From the NCBI GenBank assembly GCA_046160825.1, contig JBJXHC010000127.1, forward strand, positions 1 to 13,444: 13,444 bases of DNA, written 5' to 3'. This document shows, piece by piece, positions 5,793 through 13,061 of this stretch (positions are counted from its first letter, which is position 1; each line of letters begins with the position of its first letter). The stretch comes from JBJXHC01 sp046160825 (GTDB lineage Bacteria; Bacteroidota; Ignavibacteria; UBA10030; UBA6906). The position numbers and the translations under genes are program-made. The notes beneath the pieces were generated by a model. The model ran no database searches. It was not told the origin of the DNA and saw only the letters and a list, made by a program, of their open reading frames with translations.

Positions 5793-7355
5793 ATGGAAAT
5801 GTATCTTGTGATCGCACTTCTGCTTGTATGCTTGGGCCTTGGTGCAGTGGTGGGTTGGGTGATGAACAGGAAGTCTGGGGAGAACAAGGTCAATTCCGCC
5901 AGGGAGCAGGCGAAAAAGATCGTTGCAGACGCCGACCGCGAAGCTGAAGCTCTCAAGCGCGAGAAACTGCTTGAAGTGAAAGATGAGTGGTATACAAAGA
6001 AAAAGGACTACGATGCCGATGTTCAATCAAAACGGAATAAGTTGCAATCACAAGAGAAGCAACTGGATTCCCGGGAAGAGAACATTGACCGCAAAGTCGA
6101 TCTGATCGGCAGAAAGGAAAAAGAGCAATCGACGCTGAAGCGTGAATTAGATGAACTTCAACGAACTCTTGATGCACGTCAGAAGGACCTCAATCAGATG
6201 GTAGCCGAGGAGAATATCCGGTTGGAACGGACCGCCGGTATGAGCCGCGAAGAGGCACGCCGTCAACTCGTAGACAATATGGTCAACGAAGCCCGTACGG
6301 AAGCTGCACATCTCGTCAAAGACTTGCGCGACAAGGCAAAAGATGAAGCCAAGAAGGAAGCGCAAAAACTGATCGTTCAGGCAATCCAACGGACTGCCGC
6401 AGATCATTCCGTTGAGACCACCGTGAGTGTGTTGAATATCCAAAGTGACGAAATGAAGGGTCGTATCATCGGTCGTGAAGGCCGGAACATTCGTGCATTC
6501 GAGGCTGCAACCGGCGTTGACGTGATAGTGGATGATACACCTGAAGCTGTCATCCTCTCCGGATTTGATCCGTTTCGTCGCGAGGTTGCGCGTATTTCTC
6601 TTGAGCGACTGATCGCAGACGGACGCATCCATCCCGCCCGGATCGAAGAAATAGTTGAGAAAGTGCGGGGAGAGCTTGAGGAAGAAATTATCAAGGTGGG
6701 AGAGAATGCCTTGATGGAGGTTGGCCTTCACGGTGCCCACAAGGAAATCCTGAGGCTCTTGGGCCGCATGAAGTACAGATCCAGCTATGGACAGAACATG
6801 CTCCAGCACAGTATTGAGGTTGCATTCTTGACGGGCATGATGGCCTCTGAACTGGGGCTTGATGCACCACTGGCGAAACGTTCCGGCCTTTTGCATGATA
6901 TTGGAAAGTGTGTTGACAGGAGCATCGAGGGTCCGCACGCTCTCCTTGGATTTGACATTGCAAAAAAGTTCGGTGAACATGCCGTTGTGGCAAATGCCAT
7001 CGGCTCTCACCATGACGACATTCCCATGGAATCACCGATTGCCGCATTGGTTCAGGCCGCGGATGCGATCAGTGGCGCACGTCCCGGAGCTCGACGGGAA
7101 TCGGTGGAGGGCTATGTGAAACGACTTGAGAAACTTGAGACGTTGGCGCAGTCATTCGAGGGTGTTGCAAAGACTTATGCAATTCAAGCCGGCAGGGAAG
7201 TCCGCGTCGTTGTCGAGCAGGATAAAGTCGATGATGCGTTAGCAGACCAACTCGCACACGATATTGCAGCGAAGATTCAACAAGAGATGGAATACCCGGG
7301 ACAAATAAAAGTCATCGTTATTCGCGAGTTCAGATCAATTGCGTTTGCAAAGTAG
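5793..7355 (+). CDS. rny: Ribonuclease Y
   Basis: RNase Y is a membrane-anchored endoribonuclease that starts mRNA decay. The 520-residue product has one N-terminal membrane segment (about 4-24, YLVIALLLVCLGLGAVVGWV) and a long charged coiled coil (about 30-200). The KH RNA-binding domain has the GxxG motif in MKGRIIGREGRNIRAF (221-236). The HD domain has first metal His in LQHSIEV, LLHDIGK with H368-D369, then SHHDDI and AADAISGARPGARRES. Length is standard for the family. GGAGG at 5784-5788 sits four bases before the ATG at 5793 and ten before the ATG at 5799; a TTG at 5790 is too close to it. The leader contains T8 (5749-5756) and T6 (5760-5765) runs. It follows the 6S-like RNA, and coaE is 66 bases downstream. 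Confidence 0.96.
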   Translation: MEMYLVIALLLVCLGLGAVVGWVMNRKSGENKVNSAREQAKKIVADADREAEALKREKLLEVKDEWYTKKKDYDADVQSKRNKLQSQEKQLDSREENIDRKVDLIGRKEKEQSTLKRELDELQRTLDARQKDLNQMVAEENIRLERTAGMSREEARRQLVDNMVNEARTEAAHLVKDLRDKAKDEAKKEAQKLIVQAIQRTAADHSVETTVSVLNIQSDEMKGRIIGREGRNIRAFEAATGVDVIVDDTPEAVILSGFDPFRREVARISLERLIADGRIHPARIEEIVEKVRGELEEEIIKVGENALMEVGLHGAHKEILRLLGRMKYRSSYGQNMLQHSIEVAFLTGMMASELGLDAPLAKRSGLLHDIGKCVDRSIEGPHALLGFDIAKKFGEHAVVANAIGSHHDDIPMESPIAALVQAADAISGARPGARRESVEGYVKRLEKLETLAQSFEGVAKTYAIQAGREVRVVVEQDKVDDALADQLAHDIAAKIQQEMEYPGQIKVIVIREFRSIAFAK

Positions 7356-7421
7356 CTGAATATCTCAACCTCATCAAAACCCTACCATAAATAGTCCGGG
7401 ACGAATTTTCTTCTGAGATAA

Positions 7422-8060
7422 ATGAAGAAAAAGAACAAAGACTATCTTCTCGTTGGCCTCACCGGAGGAATCGGTAGTGGAAAGAGCCTGGCAGCCCAGG
7501 CTCTGAGGGAACTTGGACGAACTGTGATTTCTGCGGACCAAGTTGCCCATGCTCTCACCGAAAAGAACCTGGAAACGCAATCACGTATCCGTGAGACCTT
7601 CGGCAACGATGTGTTTATGACCGACGGATCGTTGAACAGAAAAAAACTTGCTTCGATAGTATTTTCTGATCCGGCCAGGCTTCTACAACTCAACCACATA
7701 ATTCATCCCCTCGTTACAAAAGAAATCGTCCGGACGATTGATCAGTTACCAATAGCCCGCCGACGACCATATGTTGCTATTGAAGCCGCGTTAGTATTCG
7801 AAAGCGGCCTGGACTCAATTCTTGATTACACAGTTGTGGTCCACGCCAATGACAAAGTGAGGATCGACCGCGTTGTACGACGGGATGGTTTCTCTGTTGA
7901 TCAGGTGACGCGCCGGATGGAATTACAAATCCCCACAAAAGAATTGCTCGAACTGGCAGACTTCACCATTGAAAACAACGCGACTGAAACTGAACTTCAT
8001 CGTAATGTTCGTCTGATTGATTCAATTCTTACAGCCCTCACACGGGAAAAGTCCTCATGA
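7422..8060 (+). CDS. coaE: Dephospho-CoA kinase
   Basis: This enzyme phosphorylates the ribose 3'-OH of dephospho-CoA, the last step of coenzyme A synthesis. The 212-residue product has the P-loop GLTGGIGSGKS (12-22), the ISADQVAHAL segment (the family usually has DAD here, so the first Asp is Ser), and the conserved LNHIIHPLV. EAALVFESGLD corresponds to the usual PLLFE motif, and the lid region is VVRRDGFSVDQVTRRM. Length is normal (about 200). The Ser replacement leaves the second, more conserved Asp in place, so activity is expected. The ATG at 7422 has only a weak upstream purine stretch. No promoter is evident in the 66-base gap after rny, so it is probably co-transcribed with rny. The stop codon lies in the palindrome TCCTCATGAGGA (8052-8063). 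Confidence 0.95.
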   Translation: MKKKNKDYLLVGLTGGIGSGKSLAAQALRELGRTVISADQVAHALTEKNLETQSRIRETFGNDVFMTDGSLNRKKLASIVFSDPARLLQLNHIIHPLVTKEIVRTIDQLPIARRRPYVAIEAALVFESGLDSILDYTVVVHANDKVRIDRVVRRDGFSVDQVTRRMELQIPTKELLELADFTIENNATETELHRNVRLIDSILTALTREKSS

Positions 8061-8386
8061 GGATTTGTTGAAAGCATCTCATATGGATCCTCTCTTATCC
8101 AGAATTCTTGTAGTAACAGTGGACCGCTAAGAGATTCAGCTATTTGACCTTGTATTGGGCATGGGTCTTTTTAGAACATGATTTCCTGCGAACATATTAA
8201 TCTGTTTTCTTTGTGAATCCCCCTACTTCATAAAACGTCTGATTTCATTGCTTGGATGCTTCCTCTCAAGGGTTGGGCGAAATCTCCCCCGCAAGCCTTG
8301 ACATTGTAGTTCAAGCGAGGTATATTCGTGCCACGTTTTGCGATGGCAAAACCCAAAAATATAATCTTAAACGTTTCGGAGGTGTT
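8061..8386 (+). other. Intergenic region between coaE and beta-barrel gene
   Basis: This 326-base gap has no coding frame I can support. An open frame from 8252 that continues into the next gene lacks a ribosome-binding site and spans the promoter. The first 230 bases hold no clear terminator for coaE and no second promoter; AT-rich patches such as ACATATTAAT (near 8182) look unremarkable. The last 90 bases hold the promoter at 8298-8326, a leader of about 50 bases, and a GGAGG Shine-Dalgarno at 8378-8382. Confidence 0.6.
8298..8326 (+). promoter_or_regulatory. Housekeeping-type promoter of the beta-barrel gene
   Basis: TTGACA (8298-8303) and TATATT (8321-8326) are separated by exactly 17 bases, which is consensus at -35 and 5 of 6 at -10. 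Transcription would start near 8333, giving a leader of about 54 bases before the ATG at 8387. This is the best promoter in the window and suggests strong expression of the outer-membrane protein. It also excludes a translation start at 8252. Confidence 0.75.
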
Positions 8387-9796
8387 ATGAAGCGACTTGC
8401 TACAATTGCGATGCTGTTGGCGATTGTGGGGAGTAATGTGTTCGCAGATGCAAAACCCGGTGGGATAGCAAGACAAGTCTCAATGGGTGGTTCAGTTGCA
8501 GGTTCAGGATTGATCCTTAATCCATTCATCATGGATGATCCTGCGCTGGTGCTTCTGAACCCTGCTTATCAGTCCATGTACAGTGACTATGCTTGGATGA
8601 ACGTGGCAGGAGGCGCTCTGACCGGCCTCTCAACGGGAAACAATGGTTATGGTCATCAAACCGCGGGATTGGCTTTCTCCCTAAATAACGAATGGACCAT
8701 TGGAGCGATTTTGAGCCATGACCCATCTGCTGCAAACAATGTGTCTTCGTTGATTTCCGGTGGAACCGTTGTTCCCGGCTTTCCTGCACTTCCTTCGATT
8801 GTTCAACGGACGGGCGGGGGTCAACCAATCCCTGCAATAGCTAACGTATGGGAACTCTTGACCACGTACGATATGGGTTCGGTTGACCTTGGTTTTGGAT
8901 TCATGTACGGTAATTCACACAATGATACAAAGAGTTCCGTTCCATCGCCAAGTACATCCGTAGACAACGAAGCTTCCGCCAGCATGTTTGGTTTCAGGGC
9001 AGGAGCCATTATCGATCTTGGTAGTGGAAACTCGGTGGATCTTAGCGGGGCACTCCGTCTCGACAACGCCACAGACAAGATGACAAATACCCCGGCTGTA
9101 ACCGGTGCCGGAGGCGAGTATTCTGCATCTGGAACTGAAATCCAGGTTGCAGCCCGCGCGAAAATGAAGATGTCCAACAAGGTGAATTTTGTTCCCTACG
9201 GGATGTTCGCGGTTCTCTCCGCTGAGCCCAAAGAAGATTCTCCGCCAACCGGTGGTACTGCTACAACAGTAACCGAAGATGTGAGCGCTATGGCATACGC
9301 GGTTGGAGTCGGTGGTGAGTATCGAACACCAACGTTCTATCTAGCTGGTGGTGTGAGCCTGCAATCCGCAAAAGCGGAACTTAAGGTGAACAGCGGAGGT
9401 ACGACTCCGACAACGACGACAACGACATTCACGCACTTTGCACTTCCCGTGCTTAACATCGGTGGCGAGTGGTGGTTCACTGATTGGCTCGCGGGAAGGG
9501 GCGGATACTATCGATCGCTGGCCAAGAACAAGACAGAAACGGAAATATCAAGCGCTGGAGTTACGAGCACTTCAGAGACCAGCACATCGTTTCCACATAG
9601 TTTCTTGCTCGTAGGGGGCCTTAACCCGAGTACTTTTGATGGACTTGTGACATTAGGTCTTGGGTTCCGGTTCGGCGGATTTTCTCTTGATGCTACAGTC
9701 AGTGAAGAAGCACTTCGCCGCGGCCTAGGCTTGATTGGCGCACAGGACAACATCAACACATTTGGCTATATCACTACCAGTTACAACTTCGAATAA
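8387..9796 (+). CDS. Outer-membrane beta-barrel protein (FadL/PorV-like)
   Basis: I do not recognise a specific named protein. The 469-residue product starts MKRLATIAMLLAIVGSNVFA, a clear Sec signal peptide with cleavage expected after VFA. The mature N-end (GGIARQVSMGGSVAG, then DDPALVLLNPAY) resembles the start of FadL/PorV-like barrels, which often read DxxxxxxNPA. The rest is many alternating, Gly- and aromatic-rich strands (for example VDLGFGFMYG, FGFRAGAIIDLG, VTLGLGFRFGG) joined by Ser/Thr/Gly-rich loops, and it ends in the strand FGYITTSYNFE, with an aromatic next to the C-terminus. One loop holds a run of Thr (GGTTPTTTTTTFTHF). The start is fixed by GGAGG at 8378-8382 and the promoter upstream; the terminator at 9823-9851 makes it a single-gene unit. 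It could be a hydrophobic-substrate porin or a secretion-associated barrel. Confidence 0.8.
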   Translation: MKRLATIAMLLAIVGSNVFADAKPGGIARQVSMGGSVAGSGLILNPFIMDDPALVLLNPAYQSMYSDYAWMNVAGGALTGLSTGNNGYGHQTAGLAFSLNNEWTIGAILSHDPSAANNVSSLISGGTVVPGFPALPSIVQRTGGGQPIPAIANVWELLTTYDMGSVDLGFGFMYGNSHNDTKSSVPSPSTSVDNEASASMFGFRAGAIIDLGSGNSVDLSGALRLDNATDKMTNTPAVTGAGGEYSASGTEIQVAARAKMKMSNKVNFVPYGMFAVLSAEPKEDSPPTGGTATTVTEDVSAMAYAVGVGGEYRTPTFYLAGGVSLQSAKAELKVNSGGTTPTTTTTTFTHFALPVLNIGGEWWFTDWLAGRGGYYRSLAKNKTETEISSAGVTSTSETSTSFPHSFLLVGGLNPSTFDGLVTLGLGFRFGGFSLDATVSEEALRRGLGLIGAQDNINTFGYITTSYNFE

Positions 9797-9804
9797 GTTC
9801 GAAG
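9787..9804 (+). repeat. Inverted repeat around the beta-barrel stop codon
   Basis: CTTCGAA (9787-9793) and TTCGAAG (9798-9804) are perfect inverted repeats with the loop TAAG, which holds the TAA stop of the beta-barrel gene. Each arm contains the palindrome TTCGAA. It lies 18 bases before the terminator and may help protect the mRNA 3' end. No function is known. Confidence 0.4.
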
Positions 9805-9822
9805 GCTATCGATTTGTACAAG

Positions 9823-9851
9823 GGCGACCGAATCATTCGGTCGCCTTTTTT
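9823..9851 (+). terminator. Strong intrinsic terminator
   Basis: GGCGACCGAA (9823-9832) and TTCGGTCGCC (9836-9845) form a perfect ten-base-pair stem with the loop TCA, followed at once by six T (9846-9851). It ends the beta-barrel transcript. It stands only 12 bases before the nadB start, so nadB must depend on read-through or on a start site not visible here. Confidence 0.93.
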
Positions 9852-9863
9852 GTTACATGAGGT

Positions 9864-11480
9864 ATGAGAAACACTTCATCCATGCTCCGTCGGTTTGACT
9901 TTCTTGTGATTGGTAGTGGTATTGCCGGTCTCTCCTATGCCCTCAAGGTGGCACCATTGGGCCGCGTCGGCCTGATCACCAAAAAACAACGCGCTGAATC
10001 AAATACCAACTATGCACAAGGTGGTATAGCGGCAGTCATGTCAGCGATCGATTCCTTTGAATTACATATGAAGGATACGCTGGGTACGGGTCTCGGACTT
10101 TCCCACACAGACTCAGTGGAAATTATGGTGAAGGAGGGACCGTCTCGCCTTCATGAACTAGTAGAGATCGGAGTAGAGTTCACCCGCCGCAACGGTCTGC
10201 TTGATCTTGGCAGAGAAGGCGGTCATTCGACTGACCGGATCGTACATGCGCACGACTTTACGGGCCGCGAGATCGAACGAGCCTTGCTCCAGGCGATTGC
10301 GAATGAACCGAATATTGAGGTATTTGAAAACCATGTCGCCATCGACCTCCTCACAGAGCATTCGACCAAAGAGAAGCACGTCATTGATCGTACAAATATC
10401 CATTGCTGGGGGGCGTACGCTCTGGATACCGTCGGGCAATCAGTCGATACGTTTACCGCAACCATCGTGATGCTTTCCACCGGTGGCCTCGGCCAAGTCT
10501 ATCTTCACACAACCAATCCCCCAATTGCAACCGGTGACGGAGTGGCGATGGCGTATCGTGCAGGAGGGAAGATTGCGAATATGGAGTTCATCCAATTCCA
10601 TCCCACGACATTGTTCAATTCAGGAAGCCCGAGTTTCCTGATCTCGGAGGCCGTGCGCGGATTTGGCGGCATCCTGCGCACGAAGAATGGTGAAGAATTC
10701 ATGCACCGGTACGATGAGCGAAAGTCATTAGCACCACGCGACATTGTCGCCTATGCCATTGATGCCGAGTTAAAAAAACGTGGCGACGAGTATGTTCTTC
10801 TTGACCTCCGACATCTCGACCCTGAACAAGTGAAGGAACATTTTCCCAACATCTACCAGACCTGCCTGACCAAGTTCAAGCTCGACATCACAAAGGAACC
10901 GATTCCAGTTGTCCCTGCGGCGCACTACTCATGCGGAGGCGTGGTTACTGATAACAACGGTCGCACTTCAATATCGGGGCTTTATGCCGCAGGGGAGGTG
11001 AGCATGACCGGTGTACATGGAGCGAATCGTCTCGCAAGCAATTCACTGCTCGAAGCGCTCGTGTTTTCCCATCGTGCTGCATTGGATGCAGGGGCGGTTT
11101 TGGCTTCTTCCTCCACGCCAATTCCCGAAATGAAACCATGGGACGATAGCGGGACATTCAACAGCGAGGAATGGATTCTGATCGCCCACGACAGGCGGGA
11201 GATTCAACAGATTATGTGGGACTATGTCGGCATTGTGAGATCGGATCTGCGGCTTGAGCGCGCACTCCGACGAATCGAATTGATCAGAAACGAAATTGAA
11301 ACATTCTATAAAAAAACCAAGGTAACAGAAGGCTTAATTGAACTGAGAAACCTTGCGCTCTGCGCAACACTGATCATCAAGTCCGCAATGAAACGGAAGG
11401 AAAGTCGTGGACTCCACCTCACCACCGACTACCGAGAGCGCAACGATACGGAGTTCCTTTCCGACACCATCGTGGAGTGA
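9864..11480 (+). CDS. nadB: L-aspartate oxidase
   Basis: NadB is a cytoplasmic FAD enzyme that oxidises L-aspartate to iminoaspartate, the first step of de novo NAD synthesis. The 538-residue product has the FAD motif VIGSGIAGLSYAL (15-27), then NTNYAQGGIAAV (48-58), GREGGHSTDRIVHAHDFTG (117-134), and STGGLGQVYLHTTNPPIATG (205-224). The catalytic-domain motif is EFIQFHPTTL with H246, followed by ISEAVRGFGG (E262) and LAPRDIVAYAID (R292). Then come PAAHYSCGGV (H354) and VHGANRLASNSLLEAL (R389). These are the L-aspartate oxidase substrate-binding positions; the C-terminal helical domain is present. Length matches the family. An in-frame TGA at 9858-9860 limits the start to ATG 9864, with GAGG only one base before it, or ATG 9882 (532 residues). 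nadA and nadC are not in the window. purF follows. Confidence 0.95.
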   Translation: MRNTSSMLRRFDFLVIGSGIAGLSYALKVAPLGRVGLITKKQRAESNTNYAQGGIAAVMSAIDSFELHMKDTLGTGLGLSHTDSVEIMVKEGPSRLHELVEIGVEFTRRNGLLDLGREGGHSTDRIVHAHDFTGREIERALLQAIANEPNIEVFENHVAIDLLTEHSTKEKHVIDRTNIHCWGAYALDTVGQSVDTFTATIVMLSTGGLGQVYLHTTNPPIATGDGVAMAYRAGGKIANMEFIQFHPTTLFNSGSPSFLISEAVRGFGGILRTKNGEEFMHRYDERKSLAPRDIVAYAIDAELKKRGDEYVLLDLRHLDPEQVKEHFPNIYQTCLTKFKLDITKEPIPVVPAAHYSCGGVVTDNNGRTSISGLYAAGEVSMTGVHGANRLASNSLLEALVFSHRAALDAGAVLASSSTPIPEMKPWDDSGTFNSEEWILIAHDRREIQQIMWDYVGIVRSDLRLERALRRIELIRNEIETFYKKTKVTEGLIELRNLALCATLIIKSAMKRKESRGLHLTTDYRERNDTEFLSDTIVE

Positions 11481-11487
11481 CAGCCGC

Positions 11488-11516
11488 TTGTTTCATGCAC
11501 CATGTTGTTGTATATT
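11488..11516 (+). promoter_or_regulatory. Probable purF promoter
   Basis: TTGTTT (11488-11493) and TATATT (11511-11516) are separated by 17 bases, the same -10 hexamer and spacing as the promoter at 8298-8326. Transcription would begin near 11523, after the ATG at 11502, so purF would start at 11556 or 11559 with a leader of about 33 bases. The -35 is only a partial match. No PurR-like operator is recognised. Confidence 0.5.
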
Positions 11517-11555
11517 TTGGTTGACTTTCCTCAATCCGACGAGCGTTCCACCCTG

Positions 11556-13061
11556 ATGATGACTACTGCCGAATCCATTGACGAACTTGACAAACCCCGC
11601 TGTCATTGTGCCGTGTTCGGCGTTTTCGGACATCCCGGAGCAGCACAGCTAGCGTACTATGGGCTTCTAGCCCAGCAGCATCGCGGACAAGAAGGCTCGG
11701 GTATCGTCACCTCAGAATTCGATCCCAAGACAAACAAATTTCGATTCCATAGCCACCGCGAGTTTGGCCTCGTCAACGACATCTACAAATCAGAGCACCT
11801 GTTTACTGAACAACTCCGCGGTAACATTGCCATCGGCCACAACCGCTATTCAACAGCGGGTTCCTCCACAAACAAAGCCAACATCCAACCGTTCACGGTC
11901 ATCTACAAGGGGGGCAATATTGGAGTTGCTCACAACGGCAATCTGACAAACTTTCGCGTCATCCGTCAGCGACTTCAGGACGAGGGGACGATCTTCCAGA
12001 CGACTTCCGATACGGAGATTATCCTTCATCTCATTGCCAGGAGCAAAGCCGCTGATCAGATCGGCCAAATCCGCGACGCACTCTCCCAGATACAAGGTGC
12101 GTTCTCGCTCGTCATTCTGACGGACAAGTCGTTAATCGCGGCACGAGACCACTTCGGATTCCGGCCGCTGGCGATCGGGCGCAAGGGCGATACATACTTT
12201 GTCGCATCGGAGACCGTGGCTTTTGATATTATCGACGCCGAGTATATTCGGGACGTTGAGCCGGGTGAAATCGTTGTGATCAATGAACAGACTCAGAAGA
12301 CGGGCAACATCACATCATTGCGTATCGATGACCAGCCGGCGAAACCTCACCACTGTATTTTCGAGTACATTTATTTTTCAAGGCCCGACAGTCAGATTTT
12401 TGGCCACAGCGTTGACAAGGTGCGTCGCAAACTCGGGAAGAACCTGGCAAAGTCCAAGCCTGTGAATTCAGAGCATGAAGACGAAAAGCTTGTCGTTATC
12501 AATGTTCCGGATTCGAGCAACACTGCCACGATGGGGTTCGTGCAGCAAACCGTGAAGGATGGCGGCAATGCGAAGCTGGAGATCGGGTTGATCCGCAGTC
12601 ACTATATCGGGCGGACATTCATTCAGCCGAATCAGGATGTCCGTGAGAACAAGGTGAAAACCAAGTTTAATACAGTAAAGGGTGTTTTGAAGGACAAGGT
12701 TGTTGTGATTGTGGATGATTCCATTGTTCGAGGTACGACCTCCAAACAACTGGTGCAACTGGTGAAGCAGGCCGGACCGAAGGAGGTTCATTTCCGCGTT
12801 ACCGCACCGCCAATACGGTACCCGTGCCATTACGGAATGGACTTCCCCAACCCCAAGGAGTTGATTGCGAATCAATGCGGGGGTGATGTAAAGAAGATCG
12901 GTGAGGAACTCGGCGTCGATAGTCTTGAGTATCTGGAGATTGACGATTTGCTCGATTCCGTTCCGCGGGAGAATGGTGAAAATTATTGTACTGCCTGCTT
13001 CAGTGGTGAGTATCCTGTGAAGGTTGACGAGAAGCAGTTCAAGGACGAGAATGAAGCGTGA
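11556..13061 (+). CDS. purF: Amidophosphoribosyltransferase
   Basis: PurF makes 5-phosphoribosylamine from PRPP and glutamine, the committed step of purine synthesis. The N-terminal Ntn glutaminase begins at the Cys of CAVFGVFGH; from this start it is C18, so a propeptide of about 17 residues would be removed to free it. Conserved stretches are QQHRGQEGSGIV, IGHNRYSTAG and VAHNGNLTN. The phosphoribosyltransferase domain carries VVIVDDSIVRGTTS, the PRPP-binding motif. Four cysteines match the [4Fe-4S] ligands of the B. subtilis-type enzyme: C267 (HHCIFEYIYFSRPDS), C424 (RYPCHYGMDFP), C478 and C481 (NYCTACFSGEYP). I chose ATG 11556 because ATG 11502 lies within the probable promoter; 11559 is equally possible. 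Length (501 residues) is normal. The stop overlaps the next gene by GTGA. Confidence 0.95.
   Translation: MMTTAESIDELDKPRCHCAVFGVFGHPGAAQLAYYGLLAQQHRGQEGSGIVTSEFDPKTNKFRFHSHREFGLVNDIYKSEHLFTEQLRGNIAIGHNRYSTAGSSTNKANIQPFTVIYKGGNIGVAHNGNLTNFRVIRQRLQDEGTIFQTTSDTEIILHLIARSKAADQIGQIRDALSQIQGAFSLVILTDKSLIAARDHFGFRPLAIGRKGDTYFVASETVAFDIIDAEYIRDVEPGEIVVINEQTQKTGNITSLRIDDQPAKPHHCIFEYIYFSRPDSQIFGHSVDKVRRKLGKNLAKSKPVNSEHEDEKLVVINVPDSSNTATMGFVQQTVKDGGNAKLEIGLIRSHYIGRTFIQPNQDVRENKVKTKFNTVKGVLKDKVVVIVDDSIVRGTTSKQLVQLVKQAGPKEVHFRVTAPPIRYPCHYGMDFPNPKELIANQCGGDVKKIGEELGVDSLEYLEIDDLLDSVPRENGENYCTACFSGEYPVKVDEKQFKDENEA

Noticed and set aside
5634..6026. Minus-strand open frame with a hydrophobic start overlapping the 6S-like RNA
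   Set aside because: The hydrophobic part is the complement of the rny membrane-segment and coiled-coil region; no start signal supports it.
6147..7013. Minus-strand open frame of 288 codons inside rny
   Set aside because: It is opposite the coiled-coil, KH and HD region of rny, has no motif or ribosome-binding site of note, and is judged a shadow.
8052..8063. Palindrome TCCTCATGAGGA at the coaE stop as a terminator
   Set aside because: At most a 4-bp stem with a CATG loop and no T-tract, too weak to call a terminator.
8252..8386. N-terminal extension of the beta-barrel gene
   Set aside because: The extension spans the promoter at 8298-8326, lacks a ribosome-binding site, and would bury the signal peptide; GGAGG marks the ATG at 8387.
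11511..11519. Bacteroidetes-type -7 box (TAnnTTTG) at TATATTTTG
   Set aside because: The spacing within the motif is off by one and no TTTG -33 box is placed correctly; the -35/-10 reading fits better.
11502..11555. purF start at ATG 11502
   Set aside because: It overlaps the probable -10 hexamer, adds residues not typical of PurF propeptides, and has no ribosome-binding site.
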